A stretch of DNA of 64,000 nucleotides from Nonomuraea harbinensis (GTDB lineage Bacteria; Actinomycetota; Actinomycetes; Streptosporangiales; Streptosporangiaceae), in contig NZ_JAHKRN010000020.1 in NCBI RefSeq assembly GCF_019396385.1, forward strand, positions 62,001 through 126,000, written 5' to 3'. Numbering within the stretch: position 1 is the first letter of the stretch; every line of letters begins with the position of its first letter. A model generated the notes under the pieces. It saw nothing but the letters and a program-made list of their open reading frames with translations, was not told the DNA's origin and made no database searches. Both the position numbers and the translations under genes were made by a program. Below, one piece after another: positions 1-8,051 of the stretch.

Positions 1-172
1 GCATCTGGACGTCGACGAGCGCGATGTCGGGCAGATGCTCCCTGGCCAGGGCCAGGCCCTCGACGCCGTCGCCTGCCTCCGCCACCACCTCGATGTCGTC
101 CTCCAGGTCGAGGAGCGCGCGGAACCCGCTGCGGATGAGCGGCTGGTCGTCGACCAGCAGGACGCGGATCAC
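1..172 (-). CDS. LuxR/NarL-type response regulator, N-terminal part only
   Basis: Only the first 57 residues are in the window; the gene runs off the left edge. Reading from a GTG at 172, the protein opens with the receiver-domain start MIRVLLVDDQPLIRSGF, with the acidic Asp pair at residues 9-10 and the likely phospho-acceptor Asp in DIALVDVQM near residue 54. The start overlaps the stop of the upstream histidine kinase by 4 nt (GTGA), so the pair is translationally coupled. Together they form a NarL-type two-component system. The output domain is not visible, so the LuxR-type helix-turn-helix is inferred from the partner kinase class. Confidence 0.85.
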   Translation of the reverse strand, partial: MIRVLLVDDQPLIRSGFRALLDLEDDIEVVAEAGDGVEGLALAREHLPDIALVDVQM

Positions 173-1275
173 GGCAACCGGTCCACGGGGAGTTCGGCCC
201 GGACGGTGAAGCCGCCCTCGCCGCGCGGCTCCGCCCGCAGGCGTCCGCCGAGTGCGGTGACGCGTTCCCGCATCCCGAGCAGCCCCACGCCGGGCACCGG
301 GACGGTGTCCTGGGTGGCCCTGCCGTCGTCGTCGACGCGTACTTCGAGCGTGTCCGGGCGGCAGTCGATCCGGACCGAGGCGGTCGCGGCGGCGGCGTGC
401 CTGGCGACGTTGGTGAGCGACTCCTGGACGATCCGGTAGACGGTCCTGCTCACCGCGGCGGGCACGTCCTGCCGCCGCCCCTCGATCGTCAGGGTGGCGT
501 CCAGGCCGATGGCGCGGGCCCGTTCCACCAGCTCCGGGACGTCGTCGAGCCCGCGCGGCGGGGTCGTGTCGTCGTCGCGCAGCGCCTGCAGGGTCGCGCG
601 CAGCTCGCGGGCCGCCTCGCGCCCGGCCTCCTGGATCGCCAGCAGCGCCTCCGGCACCTGTTCGCCGCGCCTGCGGGCCACGTGCACGGCGACCTCGGCC
701 TGCAGCTTGACGATCGAGATCTGGTGGGTGAGCGAATCGTGCAGCTCCCGCGCGATGCGCAGCCGCTCCTCGTCCGCGCGGCGCCGCGCGGTCTCCTCGC
801 GGGTGCGCTCGGCCTCCTCCGCCCGCCGCTCGGCCTGCCGCAGCGCCTCGCCCGCCGCCCCGGCCGCGACCAGCCAGGCCAGCTCAAGGGCGCCCCGGGC
901 CTGCGCGAACGCCTCGCCCAGGTCGTACGATCCCGAGGCCACGGCGGCGAGCGGCAGCGCGGCCAGCATGGTCACGCTCGCCACCACCGTGACGACGCGG
1001 TGCCCGGCCCGTACGGCGGCGTACACCGCGAACAGGAACGCGACGGCGGGCACGTCGAAACCGGCCGCCTGGTAACCCACCGCGCACAGCCCGGTGACGA
1101 CCAGGACGGGGACCGGCGCCCGGCGGCGCACGGCCAGCGCCAGGCCGCCGGCGACCAGCGCCGCGTAGCCGGCGGGGTTCGCGGAGCCCTGCCCGGACAG
1201 CCCGGTGACCACCAGCGCCGCCGCCACGCAGCCGGCGATCGCCCAGTCGAGGGCACGGGACCGTCCTGTGCTCAT
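169..1275 (-). CDS. NarL-family sensor histidine kinase
   Basis: A 368-residue kinase. The first ~130 residues are hydrophobic and form several membrane helices with no large extracellular loop. A short coiled coil rich in Arg/Glu then leads to a HisKA_3 dimerisation domain with the phospho-accepting His in RIARELHDSLTHQ near residue 178. The C-terminal HATPase_c has an N-box (ESLTNVARHA) and G-box (GVGLLGMRERV). The start at 1275 was chosen because upstream codons read into non-coding-looking sequence. It overlaps the following response regulator by 4 nt. It phosphorylates that regulator; the signal is unknown. It lies divergent from a DUF6223 gene and an orphan TAXI binding protein, which may be targets, though this is only positional. 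Confidence 0.9.
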   Translation of the reverse strand: MSTGRSRALDWAIAGCVAAALVVTGLSGQGSANPAGYAALVAGGLALAVRRRAPVPVLVVTGLCAVGYQAAGFDVPAVAFLFAVYAAVRAGHRVVTVVASVTMLAALPLAAVASGSYDLGEAFAQARGALELAWLVAAGAAGEALRQAERRAEEAERTREETARRRADEERLRIARELHDSLTHQISIVKLQAEVAVHVARRRGEQVPEALLAIQEAGREAARELRATLQALRDDDTTPPRGLDDVPELVERARAIGLDATLTIEGRRQDVPAAVSRTVYRIVQESLTNVARHAAAATASVRIDCRPDTLEVRVDDDGRATQDTVPVPGVGLLGMRERVTALGGRLRAEPRGEGGFTVRAELPVDRLP

Positions 1276-1465
1276 GCGCGCACCATAGCCCGATGCCGTC
1301 GCGGGCGGATCCTGCGTACGGACGATCGCCGGGCTACCGCGTCCGCGGTACTTCCACGGATCCTGCGTCACCGGCGGCAGCGCGCATCGCCTCCCCTGGC
1401 CGGACGACCGGCGGCGGGTCCGGAGGACACCATCGGGACACGTCCAGTCCCAGGAGGAGAGCCTC

Positions 1466-1822
1466 ATGTCCGTCACCTTCACCCTGCTCGGAGTCGTGGA
1501 GCCCGTCGACGCCTACGCCATGACCTCCGGGCGGCTCTGGTCCGCGGTGGGCGCGCTGCTGGGCCTGGCGGGCACGGTGATCGGCGGGCTGGCCCTGGCC
1601 CGCGCCACCGGTCGCGTCGGCGCCGGCACCGGCAGGAGGGGGGCCGTCGTGGCCCTGGTGGCGGGGCTGGCGGGCGCGGCCGTCGGCGGGCTGGTGGTGA
1701 CCGCCGCCGAGGGCGGTCCCGGCACCGGCTACGGCATCGTCGGCGGCTATGTCGCCGTGGTGGTGGGCCTGTGCTCCGTCGTGCTCGGCGGGCTGGCGCT
1801 GACCCGCCGCGTCCGCCGCTGA
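1466..1822 (+). CDS. DUF6223-family small membrane protein
   Basis: A 118-residue protein with three glycine-rich hydrophobic helices, at roughly residues 22-43, 55-78 and 85-108, separated by short basic loops (GRRGA, RRVRR). This pattern, with a TSGRLWSAVGALLGLAGTV start and a GGPGTGYGIVGGYVAVV segment, matches what I recall of actinobacterial DUF6223 proteins. A good ribosome site (AGGAGA) lies 9 nt before the ATG. Function is unknown; it sits in the inner membrane. Divergent from the histidine kinase and 24 nt ahead of the TAXI protein, so it may be co-transcribed with it. Confidence 0.75.
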   Translation: MSVTFTLLGVVEPVDAYAMTSGRLWSAVGALLGLAGTVIGGLALARATGRVGAGTGRRGAVVALVAGLAGAAVGGLVVTAAEGGPGTGYGIVGGYVAVVVGLCSVVLGGLALTRRVRR

Positions 1823-1846
1823 TCGCCGGGCCCGTATCATCGCGGC

Positions 1847-2791
1847 ATGCCGAACCCCAGCAGGCGGGCGGTGCTCCTGGCCGCCGGTGGGCTGATCGCC
1901 GGTTGCTCGCGGCAGCGCGAGGTCGGCGAGATCGACCTCCGGCTGGCCACCGGGCCGGCGGGGGCGGTCTACCGGCGCATCGGCGGCTCGATGGCCGCGC
2001 ACATCTCCGAGCAGGTGCCGGGCGTCACGGTGCGCACCGTGCCGAGCGGGGCGTCCACCGACAACATCCGGATGCTGCGGGCCGGCGCGGTGCACCTCGG
2101 GCTGACGAGCCTGGACGCGCTGATCCTGACGGACGGCAGCGCGCCCGGGGAGCTCTCGGCGATCTGCCGGCTCTACGACAGCCACCTGCATCTCGTGGTC
2201 ATGGCCGGTTCGGCGATCGAGGAGTTCGGCGACCTGGAGGGCAAGCGCATCTCGCTCGGCGCCCGCGACTCGGGCACCGAGTTCACCTCGCTGCGGGTGC
2301 TGGAGCTGGGCCCGGTCGACACCGACAGCCGGTATCTCAGCCAGGCCGAGTCGGCGGCGGCGCTGCGCGAAGGCGTGATCGACGCGATGTTCTCCCTGAC
2401 CGGCGTCCCGACCCCGGCCATCACGGAGCTGGCGCAGCGCCACCCGATCCGCCTGATCCCGCTGGACGCGCAGGCGGGTGCGCTCTTCACGGCGTTCCCC
2501 GGCCCCTACGCACCGGCCATGATCCCCGCGACCGCCTACGCCGGCGTCCCGGCCACCCGCACCTTCGCCGTGCCCAACGTGCTTCTCGTACGGAACGATC
2601 TGCCGGCCGACCTGGTGTACGCCATCACCGACACGATCTTCACCCACACCGGCACGATCTCCTCCGCCGGCCGCGGCGACACCGAGGCCATTCCCGAGGC
2701 CTGGCACATCAACGTCCGCACCGGCATCTCGACCGCGTCGATCCCGCTCCACCCGGGCGCCGCCGCCTGGTTCCGCGACCGCAAGCACTAG
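1847..2791 (+). CDS. TAXI-family TRAP transporter solute-binding lipoprotein
   Basis: A 314-residue extracytoplasmic binding protein. It opens with a basic n-region (NPSRR), a hydrophobic stretch and a lipobox (LIAGC, Cys near residue 20), so it is lipid-anchored outside the membrane. The body has the TAXI signature: LATGPAGAVYRRIGGSMAAHI near the N-terminus, then VRTVPSGASTDNIRML and GLTSLDAL. TAXI proteins normally feed a fused TRAP permease, usually adjacent. None is present in this window, making it an orphan that either works with a distant permease or serves as a sensor for the neighbouring two-component system. Ligand unknown. Confidence 0.88.
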   Translation: MPNPSRRAVLLAAGGLIAGCSRQREVGEIDLRLATGPAGAVYRRIGGSMAAHISEQVPGVTVRTVPSGASTDNIRMLRAGAVHLGLTSLDALILTDGSAPGELSAICRLYDSHLHLVVMAGSAIEEFGDLEGKRISLGARDSGTEFTSLRVLELGPVDTDSRYLSQAESAAALREGVIDAMFSLTGVPTPAITELAQRHPIRLIPLDAQAGALFTAFPGPYAPAMIPATAYAGVPATRTFAVPNVLLVRNDLPADLVYAITDTIFTHTGTISSAGRGDTEAIPEAWHINVRTGISTASIPLHPGAAAWFRDRKH

Positions 2792-2796
2792 GTGCG

Positions 2797-2816
2797 AGTT
2801 GCTCGCAATTGCAACT
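2797..2816. promoter_or_regulatory. Inverted repeat upstream of the iron-type ABC importer
   Basis: AGTTGC, 8 nt, GCAACT: a perfect 6-bp inverted repeat just after the TAXI gene and about 115 nt ahead of the binding-protein start. A TATATG hexamer that could act as a -10 box follows directly. It may be a metal-responsive operator, but it does not match a Fur, DtxR or Zur box that I can recognise, so the regulator is unknown. Confidence 0.3.
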
Positions 2817-2930
2817 TATATGCAGAATGGGGTTCAGCGTCACCATCGTCTCACCACCGGAGCTTCACCGCATGAGCCGCCCCCGCACCACCGCCATGAC
2901 CCCCACGTCGCCGGAGGCGGTGGCCGGATC

Positions 2931-3929
2931 ATGAGGAAGCTGCTCGCCCTGATGGCGGCCCTGACGCTGACCGCCTGCTCACAGGCTCCCGCCGCCGAGG
3001 AAACCACCCAGGCGGCGCCCGGCTTCCCCGTCACGGTGGAGAACTGCGGCCGCACGCTCACCTTCGACCGGCCGCCGGCCAAGGTGGTGACCGGCTACCA
3101 CCCGTCCCTGGAGACCCTCTTCGCGCTCGGCCTGGGCGACCGGATCACCGGGCGGACGAACTTCTCCGAGAGCGCGTTCCTGCCCGGCCACCAGGAGCAG
3201 TACGACAAGATCCCGGAGATCTCCGACACGATCATGATGCCGCAGAAGGAGATCATGCTCTCCCAGGGCGCCGACTTCATCGTGGACAACCAGATGGCCA
3301 GCTTCGACGCCGCCGGCGGTTACGCCACCGTGGAGGAGCTGGACGCGGCCGGCAGCCCCGTCTACATCCTGGGCGGCTGGTGCAGCCCCGAGGAGGTGCT
3401 GCGGTTCACCCTCGACGAGACCTTCGACGACCTGCGCAACCTCGGCAAGATCTTCGGCGTCTCCGACCGCGCCGAGAAGCTGATCAGCGAGCTGCAGGGC
3501 CAGTTGGACGACGTCAAGAAGCGCGTCGAGGGCCGCACCCCGGTCAAGGTCCTGGCCACCGACGGCGGCAAGGGTCCGGTCAACGCCTACGGCGGCTCCG
3601 GCATCACCCACCAGATGATCACCCTGGCCGGCGGCGAGAACGTCCTCAAGGACGTCAAGGGCGACTACACCGAGGTCAGCGCCGAACAGGTCAGCGCCTC
3701 CCAGCCCGAGGCCGTCCTGATCAGCGACTACTCCACGCTGCGCGGCGAGGACATGCCCAGCTCGCCCGCCAAGGCCGCCGAGACCTTCGCCATCGTCAAG
3801 AACAGCCCGGCCGCCGAGGAGCAGCGCTACCTCGCCGTGCCCGTCGCGGCCCAGCATCCCGGCTACCGCAACCTCCTGGCCGTCACCGACATCGCCAGGT
3901 TCCTGCACCCGGACGCCTTCACCCGGTGA
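2931..3929 (+). CDS. Iron-siderophore type ABC transporter substrate-binding lipoprotein
   Basis: A 332-residue FecB/BtuF-like protein. A short signal peptide ends in a lipobox (TLTAC, Cys near residue 15), then VTVENCGRTLTFDRPPAKVVTGY, the usual start of a periplasmic-binding fold of the helical-hinge class (PF01497). GGEN and AEQVSASQPEAVLISD segments are also typical. It captures a chelated metal or corrinoid and hands it to the following permease. The start at 2931 is supported by GGAGGCGG 11-18 nt upstream; an in-frame upstream extension lacks a signal peptide. Its stop overlaps the permease GTG by 4 nt. Ligand (ferric siderophore, haem or cobalamin) cannot be told from sequence. Confidence 0.88.
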   Translation: MRKLLALMAALTLTACSQAPAAEETTQAAPGFPVTVENCGRTLTFDRPPAKVVTGYHPSLETLFALGLGDRITGRTNFSESAFLPGHQEQYDKIPEISDTIMMPQKEIMLSQGADFIVDNQMASFDAAGGYATVEELDAAGSPVYILGGWCSPEEVLRFTLDETFDDLRNLGKIFGVSDRAEKLISELQGQLDDVKKRVEGRTPVKVLATDGGKGPVNAYGGSGITHQMITLAGGENVLKDVKGDYTEVSAEQVSASQPEAVLISDYSTLRGEDMPSSPAKAAETFAIVKNSPAAEEQRYLAVPVAAQHPGYRNLLAVTDIARFLHPDAFTR

Positions 3930-5023
3930 CCAGCACCACCCGGCAGAGCCCGGCGCAGACCGTGCTCGTCCCGCGAAGCCGCCGCGTGAGCAGGTTCCTC
4001 CTGCTCGTCGCCGCGCTGATCGCCGCCGTGGTCGCCTCGACCTGGCTGGCGGTCAGCATCGGCGCGGTGCCGGTCGCCCTGCCCCAGGCCTGGGGCATCG
4101 TCGCCGACCGCGTCATCCCGGGCGTGGTCCCGCAGACCTGGACCCCGGTGCAGGAGCAGATCGTGTGGGAGTTCCGGCTGCCGCGCGCGCTGCTGGCACT
4201 GCTCGTCGGGGCCGGGCTGTCGGTGGTCGGGGCGGTGCTGCAGGCGCTGGTGCGCAACCCGCTGGCCGACCCGTTCCTGCTCGGGGTCTCCTCCGGCGCC
4301 TCGTTCGGGGCGGTGCTCGTGCTGATCCTGGGCGCCTCCGCGCTGGGCGGGCTGTCGCTGTCGGCCGCCGCCTTCGCCGGCTCGCTGCTCGCGCTCGTCC
4401 TGGTGTACATGATGGCTCAGCGGTCCGGACGGCTCACCCCGTCGCGGCTGGTGCTGTCCGGGGTGGCGCTGGCGTACCTGTTCCAGGCCGCCTACAGCTT
4501 CGTCCTGCAACTGGCGCAGAGCGGGCGGGCCGCCCAGCAGGTGCTGTTCTGGCTGATGGGCAGCCTCGGCGGCGCCCGCTGGCACGTGCTGCCCCTGCCG
4601 GCGGTCGTCCTGGCCGCCGGGGTGGCGTACCTGCTGCTGCAGCACCGCCCGCTGAACGCGCTGGCCGCCGGGGAGGAGACGGCCGTCTCGCTCGGCGTGA
4701 ACGTGAACCGCTTCCGGCTGAGCCTGTTCGTGCTGACCTCGCTGCTGGTCGGCGTGATGGTGGCCACCAGCGGCGCGATCGCGTTCGTCGGCCTGATCGT
4801 GCCGCACGCCGCCCGGCTGCTCGTCGGCGCCGACCACCGCCGGGTGCTGCCCGTCACCGCCTTGCTCGGAGCCGTGTTCCTGCAGCTCGTGGACATCGCC
4901 GCGCGCACCGTCAACGCCCCTCAGGAGCTGGCGCTCAGCATCGTCACCGCGCTGTTCGGCGTGCCGTTCTTCCTGTGGCTGCTGCGCCGCCGCTCGGTGG
5001 ACCGGGCGGTGAGCGTCCAGTGA
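3926..5023 (+). CDS. FecCD-family ABC transporter permease
   Basis: A 365-residue polytopic membrane protein of the FecCD/BtuC family, about ten helices. Diagnostic segments are FRLPRALLALLVGAGLSVVG, ALVRNPLADPFLLGVSSGAS and the cytoplasmic coupling loop before GAIAFVGLIVPHAARLL. It begins at a GTG overlapping the binding-protein stop and ends overlapping the ATPase GTG, so all three are coupled. One permease gene only, so a homodimer is expected. It moves the chelate delivered by the lipoprotein across the membrane. Confidence 0.92.
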   Translation: MTSTTRQSPAQTVLVPRSRRVSRFLLLVAALIAAVVASTWLAVSIGAVPVALPQAWGIVADRVIPGVVPQTWTPVQEQIVWEFRLPRALLALLVGAGLSVVGAVLQALVRNPLADPFLLGVSSGASFGAVLVLILGASALGGLSLSAAAFAGSLLALVLVYMMAQRSGRLTPSRLVLSGVALAYLFQAAYSFVLQLAQSGRAAQQVLFWLMGSLGGARWHVLPLPAVVLAAGVAYLLLQHRPLNALAAGEETAVSLGVNVNRFRLSLFVLTSLLVGVMVATSGAIAFVGLIVPHAARLLVGADHRRVLPVTALLGAVFLQLVDIAARTVNAPQELALSIVTALFGVPFFLWLLRRRSVDRAVSVQ

Positions 5024-5763
5024 GGCTCGACCTGCGCGGCGTGTCCGTCGCGCTCGACGGCACCCCGATCGTGCGCGAGGCCGACCTGCTGGTGGACGAC
5101 GGCGAGTTCGTCGGCCTCGTCGGGCCGAACGGCTGCGGCAAGTCCACCCTGCTCCGCTCGATCTACCGGGCGCTGCGCCCCTCGGCGGGGCTCATCACCG
5201 TGGACGGCGACGACGTGCACCGGCTGCCCGCCCGCGAGGCCGCCCGGCGCACCGCCGTCGTCGCCCAGGAGACCCCGCCCGACCTGGACTTCACCGTGGC
5301 CGAGATCGTCGCCATGGGCCGCACCCCGTACAAGTCCGACCCCCGCGCCGACGAGCAGCTGTGCGCGCGGGCGCTGGACCGCGTCGGCCTAACCGGCGCC
5401 GCCGGCCGGATCTTCGCCACCCTGTCCGGCGGCGAGAAACAGCGCGTCCTGCTCGCCCGCGCCCTGGCCCAGCAGACCCGCCTGCTCCTGCTGGACGAGC
5501 CCACCTCCCACCTCGACATCCGCCACCAGCTCGAACTGCTGCACCTGGTGCGCGAGCTCGGCGTCGCCACCCTGGCCGTGCTGCACGACCTCAACCAGGC
5601 CGCCGCCTTCTGCGACCGCCTGTACGTGATGAACGCCGGTCGCATCGTCGCCGGCGGCCCGCCCGAGCAGGTCCTCACCCCCGAGCTGATCTCCGAGGTG
5701 TACGGGGTGCGCGCCGTGCGGCGGACCCAGCTCGTCTTCGAACGGCTCAAGGACGAGAGGTGA
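5020..5763 (+). CDS. ABC transporter ATP-binding protein (FepC-like)
   Basis: A 247-residue ATPase that powers the preceding importer. Motifs in order: Walker A GPNGCGKST near residue 33, Q-loop (VVAQET), ABC signature LSGGEKQRVLLARAL, Walker B LLLLDEPTSHLD, and H-loop His in VLHDLNQAA. The GTG start overlaps the permease stop by 4 nt. Length and motif spacing are those of FepC/BtuD-type importers. It ends 3 nt before the convergent stop of the sensor kinase on the other strand. Confidence 0.94.
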   Translation: MRLDLRGVSVALDGTPIVREADLLVDDGEFVGLVGPNGCGKSTLLRSIYRALRPSAGLITVDGDDVHRLPAREAARRTAVVAQETPPDLDFTVAEIVAMGRTPYKSDPRADEQLCARALDRVGLTGAAGRIFATLSGGEKQRVLLARALAQQTRLLLLDEPTSHLDIRHQLELLHLVRELGVATLAVLHDLNQAAAFCDRLYVMNAGRIVAGGPPEQVLTPELISEVYGVRAVRRTQLVFERLKDER

Positions 5764-5766
5764 CCC

Positions 5767-7191
5767 TCAGGCCGGGGCTCCGGACGACTCCGCCACCGGC
5801 AGCGCGACCACCGCGGCGAACCCGTACCCGGACCCGTCCGGGCGCGGCAGGCCGTCCTCCAGCCGCAGCTCGCCACCGGCCGCGCCGACCAGGTCGGCGC
5901 AGATCGCCAGGCCCAGACCGGTCCCGGACACGTTCTGGTGGCGCGGCGAGCGCCAGAACCGCCGCAGCGCCTGGGCCCGCTCGGACGCCTCGATCCCCTG
6001 CCCGTCGTCGCGCACCGCGATCGTGACCACGCCCCCGCCCGCGGGGACGGCCCGGGCGGTGACCTCCACCACCCGGGCGTCCGACAGCCGCAACGCGTTG
6101 CTGATGAGCTCGTCCAGGATGCTGCCCAGCCCGCCGGTGGGCTCCAGCAGCCGCAGCCCCGGCGGCACGTCGACCGCGAGCGTCTGCCCGGCCGTCGCCG
6201 TCAGCGCCCGCCACCGCTCCACCCGGGTCGCCAGCACCGCGTCGAGGTCCACCGGGGACGCCGTCCGGATGCTCTCCATCCGCGCGCTGGCCTGCAGCGA
6301 GTTCAGCAGCCGCTGCATGGCCTTCAGCTCGTCCACGGCGACGTCGTACACCTGCCGGCCGTCACCGGAGGCGCGCAGGTGCGGTTCGAGGCTCTCCACG
6401 GCGAGCCGGAGGCTGGTCAGCGGGTTGCGGAGCTGGTGGGAGGCGTCGGAGACGAACGCCCGCTGCCGCTGCACGGCGTTCTCGACCGCGTCCATCATGG
6501 TGTTGAACGACTCCGCCAGCCGCCGCAGCTCGGCGGGCCCGGCCTCGGCGTCGGCCCGGATGGTGAGGTCGCCCTGCGAGATCCGCGAGCTCGCCGCGTC
6601 CAGCTCCCGCACCGGCCGCAGCACCCACGCCGACACCGGCCAGGCGACCGCCATCAGCGCGATCAACGGCAGCAGCCCGATCCCGGCGAGCTGGGCCCAG
6701 CGCAGCATGATGCGCCCGCGCGTCTTCGACAGGTCGGAGATCGTCACGATGGCGCCGACCACCTCGCTGTCGCGGCCCACCGGCTCCGCGACCACGAGCG
6801 CCGACCCGGCCCACGGCGCCCAGTCACCGGACGGTTCGGGCCGCGCCCCGGCCAGCGCGGCGGTGACGATCGGGCCCATGCCCGGCTCGCTTCGCGCCGC
6901 CTCCCGGTAGGCGTCCGTGGGCCCGAGCAGCACGGTGCCGGAGGTGTCGATCACCGCGACCGGGATGCCGTAGAGCTCGTGGTAGCGGGCCAGCTCCAGC
7001 TGGAGCGCCTCGGTCCGCCCGGTCGACAGCGCGGTCTCGGCCAGCGACGCGAACCGGCCGACGTCGTTCAGCCGGTCGACGTACGTCTCCTGCACCTCCC
7101 GCTCGGCCACCGTGACGCTGAGCGGGACCCCGAGCGCGGCGACGAGCATCACCGCGAGGGGCACCAGGACGACGAGCAGCCGGCGGTGCAC
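5767..7191 (-). CDS. tctE: HisKA-type sensor histidine kinase, TctE-like
   Basis: A 474-residue membrane kinase. An N-terminal helix (residues 5-25), an extracytoplasmic sensor region of about 140 residues, a second helix (around 170-195), a HAMP domain, then HisKA with the phospho-His in FVSDASHQLRNPLTSLRL and HATPase_c with NALRLSD, DDGQGIE and GTGLGLAICADLVGA. It lies 6 nt after its OmpR-type partner and divergent from tctCBA. In Tct systems this pair senses external tri- or dicarboxylates and switches on the transporter. The name is by context, not by ligand evidence. Confidence 0.88.
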   Translation of the reverse strand: MHRRLLVVLVPLAVMLVAALGVPLSVTVAEREVQETYVDRLNDVGRFASLAETALSTGRTEALQLELARYHELYGIPVAVIDTSGTVLLGPTDAYREAARSEPGMGPIVTAALAGARPEPSGDWAPWAGSALVVAEPVGRDSEVVGAIVTISDLSKTRGRIMLRWAQLAGIGLLPLIALMAVAWPVSAWVLRPVRELDAASSRISQGDLTIRADAEAGPAELRRLAESFNTMMDAVENAVQRQRAFVSDASHQLRNPLTSLRLAVESLEPHLRASGDGRQVYDVAVDELKAMQRLLNSLQASARMESIRTASPVDLDAVLATRVERWRALTATAGQTLAVDVPPGLRLLEPTGGLGSILDELISNALRLSDARVVEVTARAVPAGGGVVTIAVRDDGQGIEASERAQALRRFWRSPRHQNVSGTGLGLAICADLVGAAGGELRLEDGLPRPDGSGYGFAAVVALPVAESSGAPA

Positions 7192-7197
7192 GGCGCG

Positions 7198-7881
7198 TCA
7201 GCCGGTCGGCTCCGGCCGGTCGGCCAGGAGCCTGTAGCCGACCCCGTGGACGGTGCGGATGACCACGGCCGGGCCGATCTTCTGCCGCAGCGCGGCGATG
7301 TGGGTGTCGAGGGTGCGGCTCGACGACTCCCAGGTCGCGCCCCAGATCTGGTCGAGGATGACGTCGCGGCTGACCACGTTGGGCGCCCGCCGGGCCAGCA
7401 GCAGGAGCAGCTCGAACTCCTTGCGGGTGAGCGTCACGGGCGTGTCGTCGACGGTGACCTCGCGGGTGCCGACGCCGATGCGCATCGGGCCGAGGAGGAG
7501 CGGCTCGTCGGGGGCGCTCAGGGCGCGGGCCACCCGGGTGCGCCGCAGCACGGCGTCGATCCGGGCCAGCAGCTCGGGGATGCCGAACGGCTTGACGATG
7601 TAGTCGTCGGCGCCGGCGCGCAGGCCGCGGACCCGCTCATGTTCCTCGGAGCGCGCCGTGACGGCGATGACGGCGGTCTCGGGGCGGTCGCGCAGCTTGC
7701 GGATCACGTCGAGCCCGTCGCCGTCGGGCAGGCCCAGGTCGACCAGGACGACGTCGGACGGGGCCGCGCGCACGGCCTCCGCGGCGGTGGCGAGGCGGTG
7801 GACCTCGAAGCCCGCCTGGGCCAGGACGGTCACCAGACCCCGGGCCACGCGGTCGTCATCCTCGATGATGGTGATCCGCAT
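7198..7881 (-). CDS. tctD: OmpR-family response regulator, TctD-like
   Basis: A 227-residue regulator. Receiver domain at 1-118: acidic pocket in IIEDDDR, phospho-Asp in VVLVDLGLPDGDGLD (near residue 51), conserved Thr (AVTAR) and Lys (YIVKPFG). Winged-helix DNA-binding domain at 130-222 with LTRKEFELLLLLARR and the recognition segment SRTLDTHIAALRQKIG. It precedes its kinase by 6 nt and is divergent from tctC. Two 18-bp direct repeats 30 bp apart in the shared upstream region fit the head-to-tail dimer binding of OmpR proteins. Confidence 0.92.
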   Translation of the reverse strand: MRITIIEDDDRVARGLVTVLAQAGFEVHRLATAAEAVRAAPSDVVLVDLGLPDGDGLDVIRKLRDRPETAVIAVTARSEEHERVRGLRAGADDYIVKPFGIPELLARIDAVLRRTRVARALSAPDEPLLLGPMRIGVGTREVTVDDTPVTLTRKEFELLLLLARRAPNVVSRDVILDQIWGATWESSSRTLDTHIAALRQKIGPAVVIRTVHGVGYRLLADRPEPTG

Positions 7882-7923
7882 ACCGGATTGTACGGCCCGG
7901 TCCGACTCCGTTGTTAACCAGTT

Positions 7924-7971
7924 CTTGGGATTTTCCTGACATCTGGCGCATTCCTTGGGATTCCTCTGACA
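7924..7971. promoter_or_regulatory. Direct-repeat operator between tctD and tctC
   Basis: CTTGGGATTTTCCTGACA at 7924-7941 and CTTGGGATTCCTCTGACA at 7954-7971 are identical at 15 of 18 positions and spaced exactly 30 bp apart. They lie in the intergenic region of the divergent tctDE and tctCBA units. This is the layout expected for an OmpR-family regulator binding as a tandem dimer, so TctD is the likely partner. No experiment is implied. Confidence 0.6.
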
Positions 7972-8051
7972 CTATCCGCGCCCGTACCAGCCCAGACTGA
8001 GGCCGCGCACTCACCCAAGAACCGCGAATGCGCCGAAGAGGAGGCCGCGAC

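Noticed and set aside
397..2934. An open frame of 845 codons on the plus strand across three real genes
   Set aside because: It is antisense to the histidine kinase and out of frame with the DUF6223 and TAXI genes. It is low-complexity (Arg, Gly, Ala, Pro) and typical of shadow frames in GC-rich DNA.
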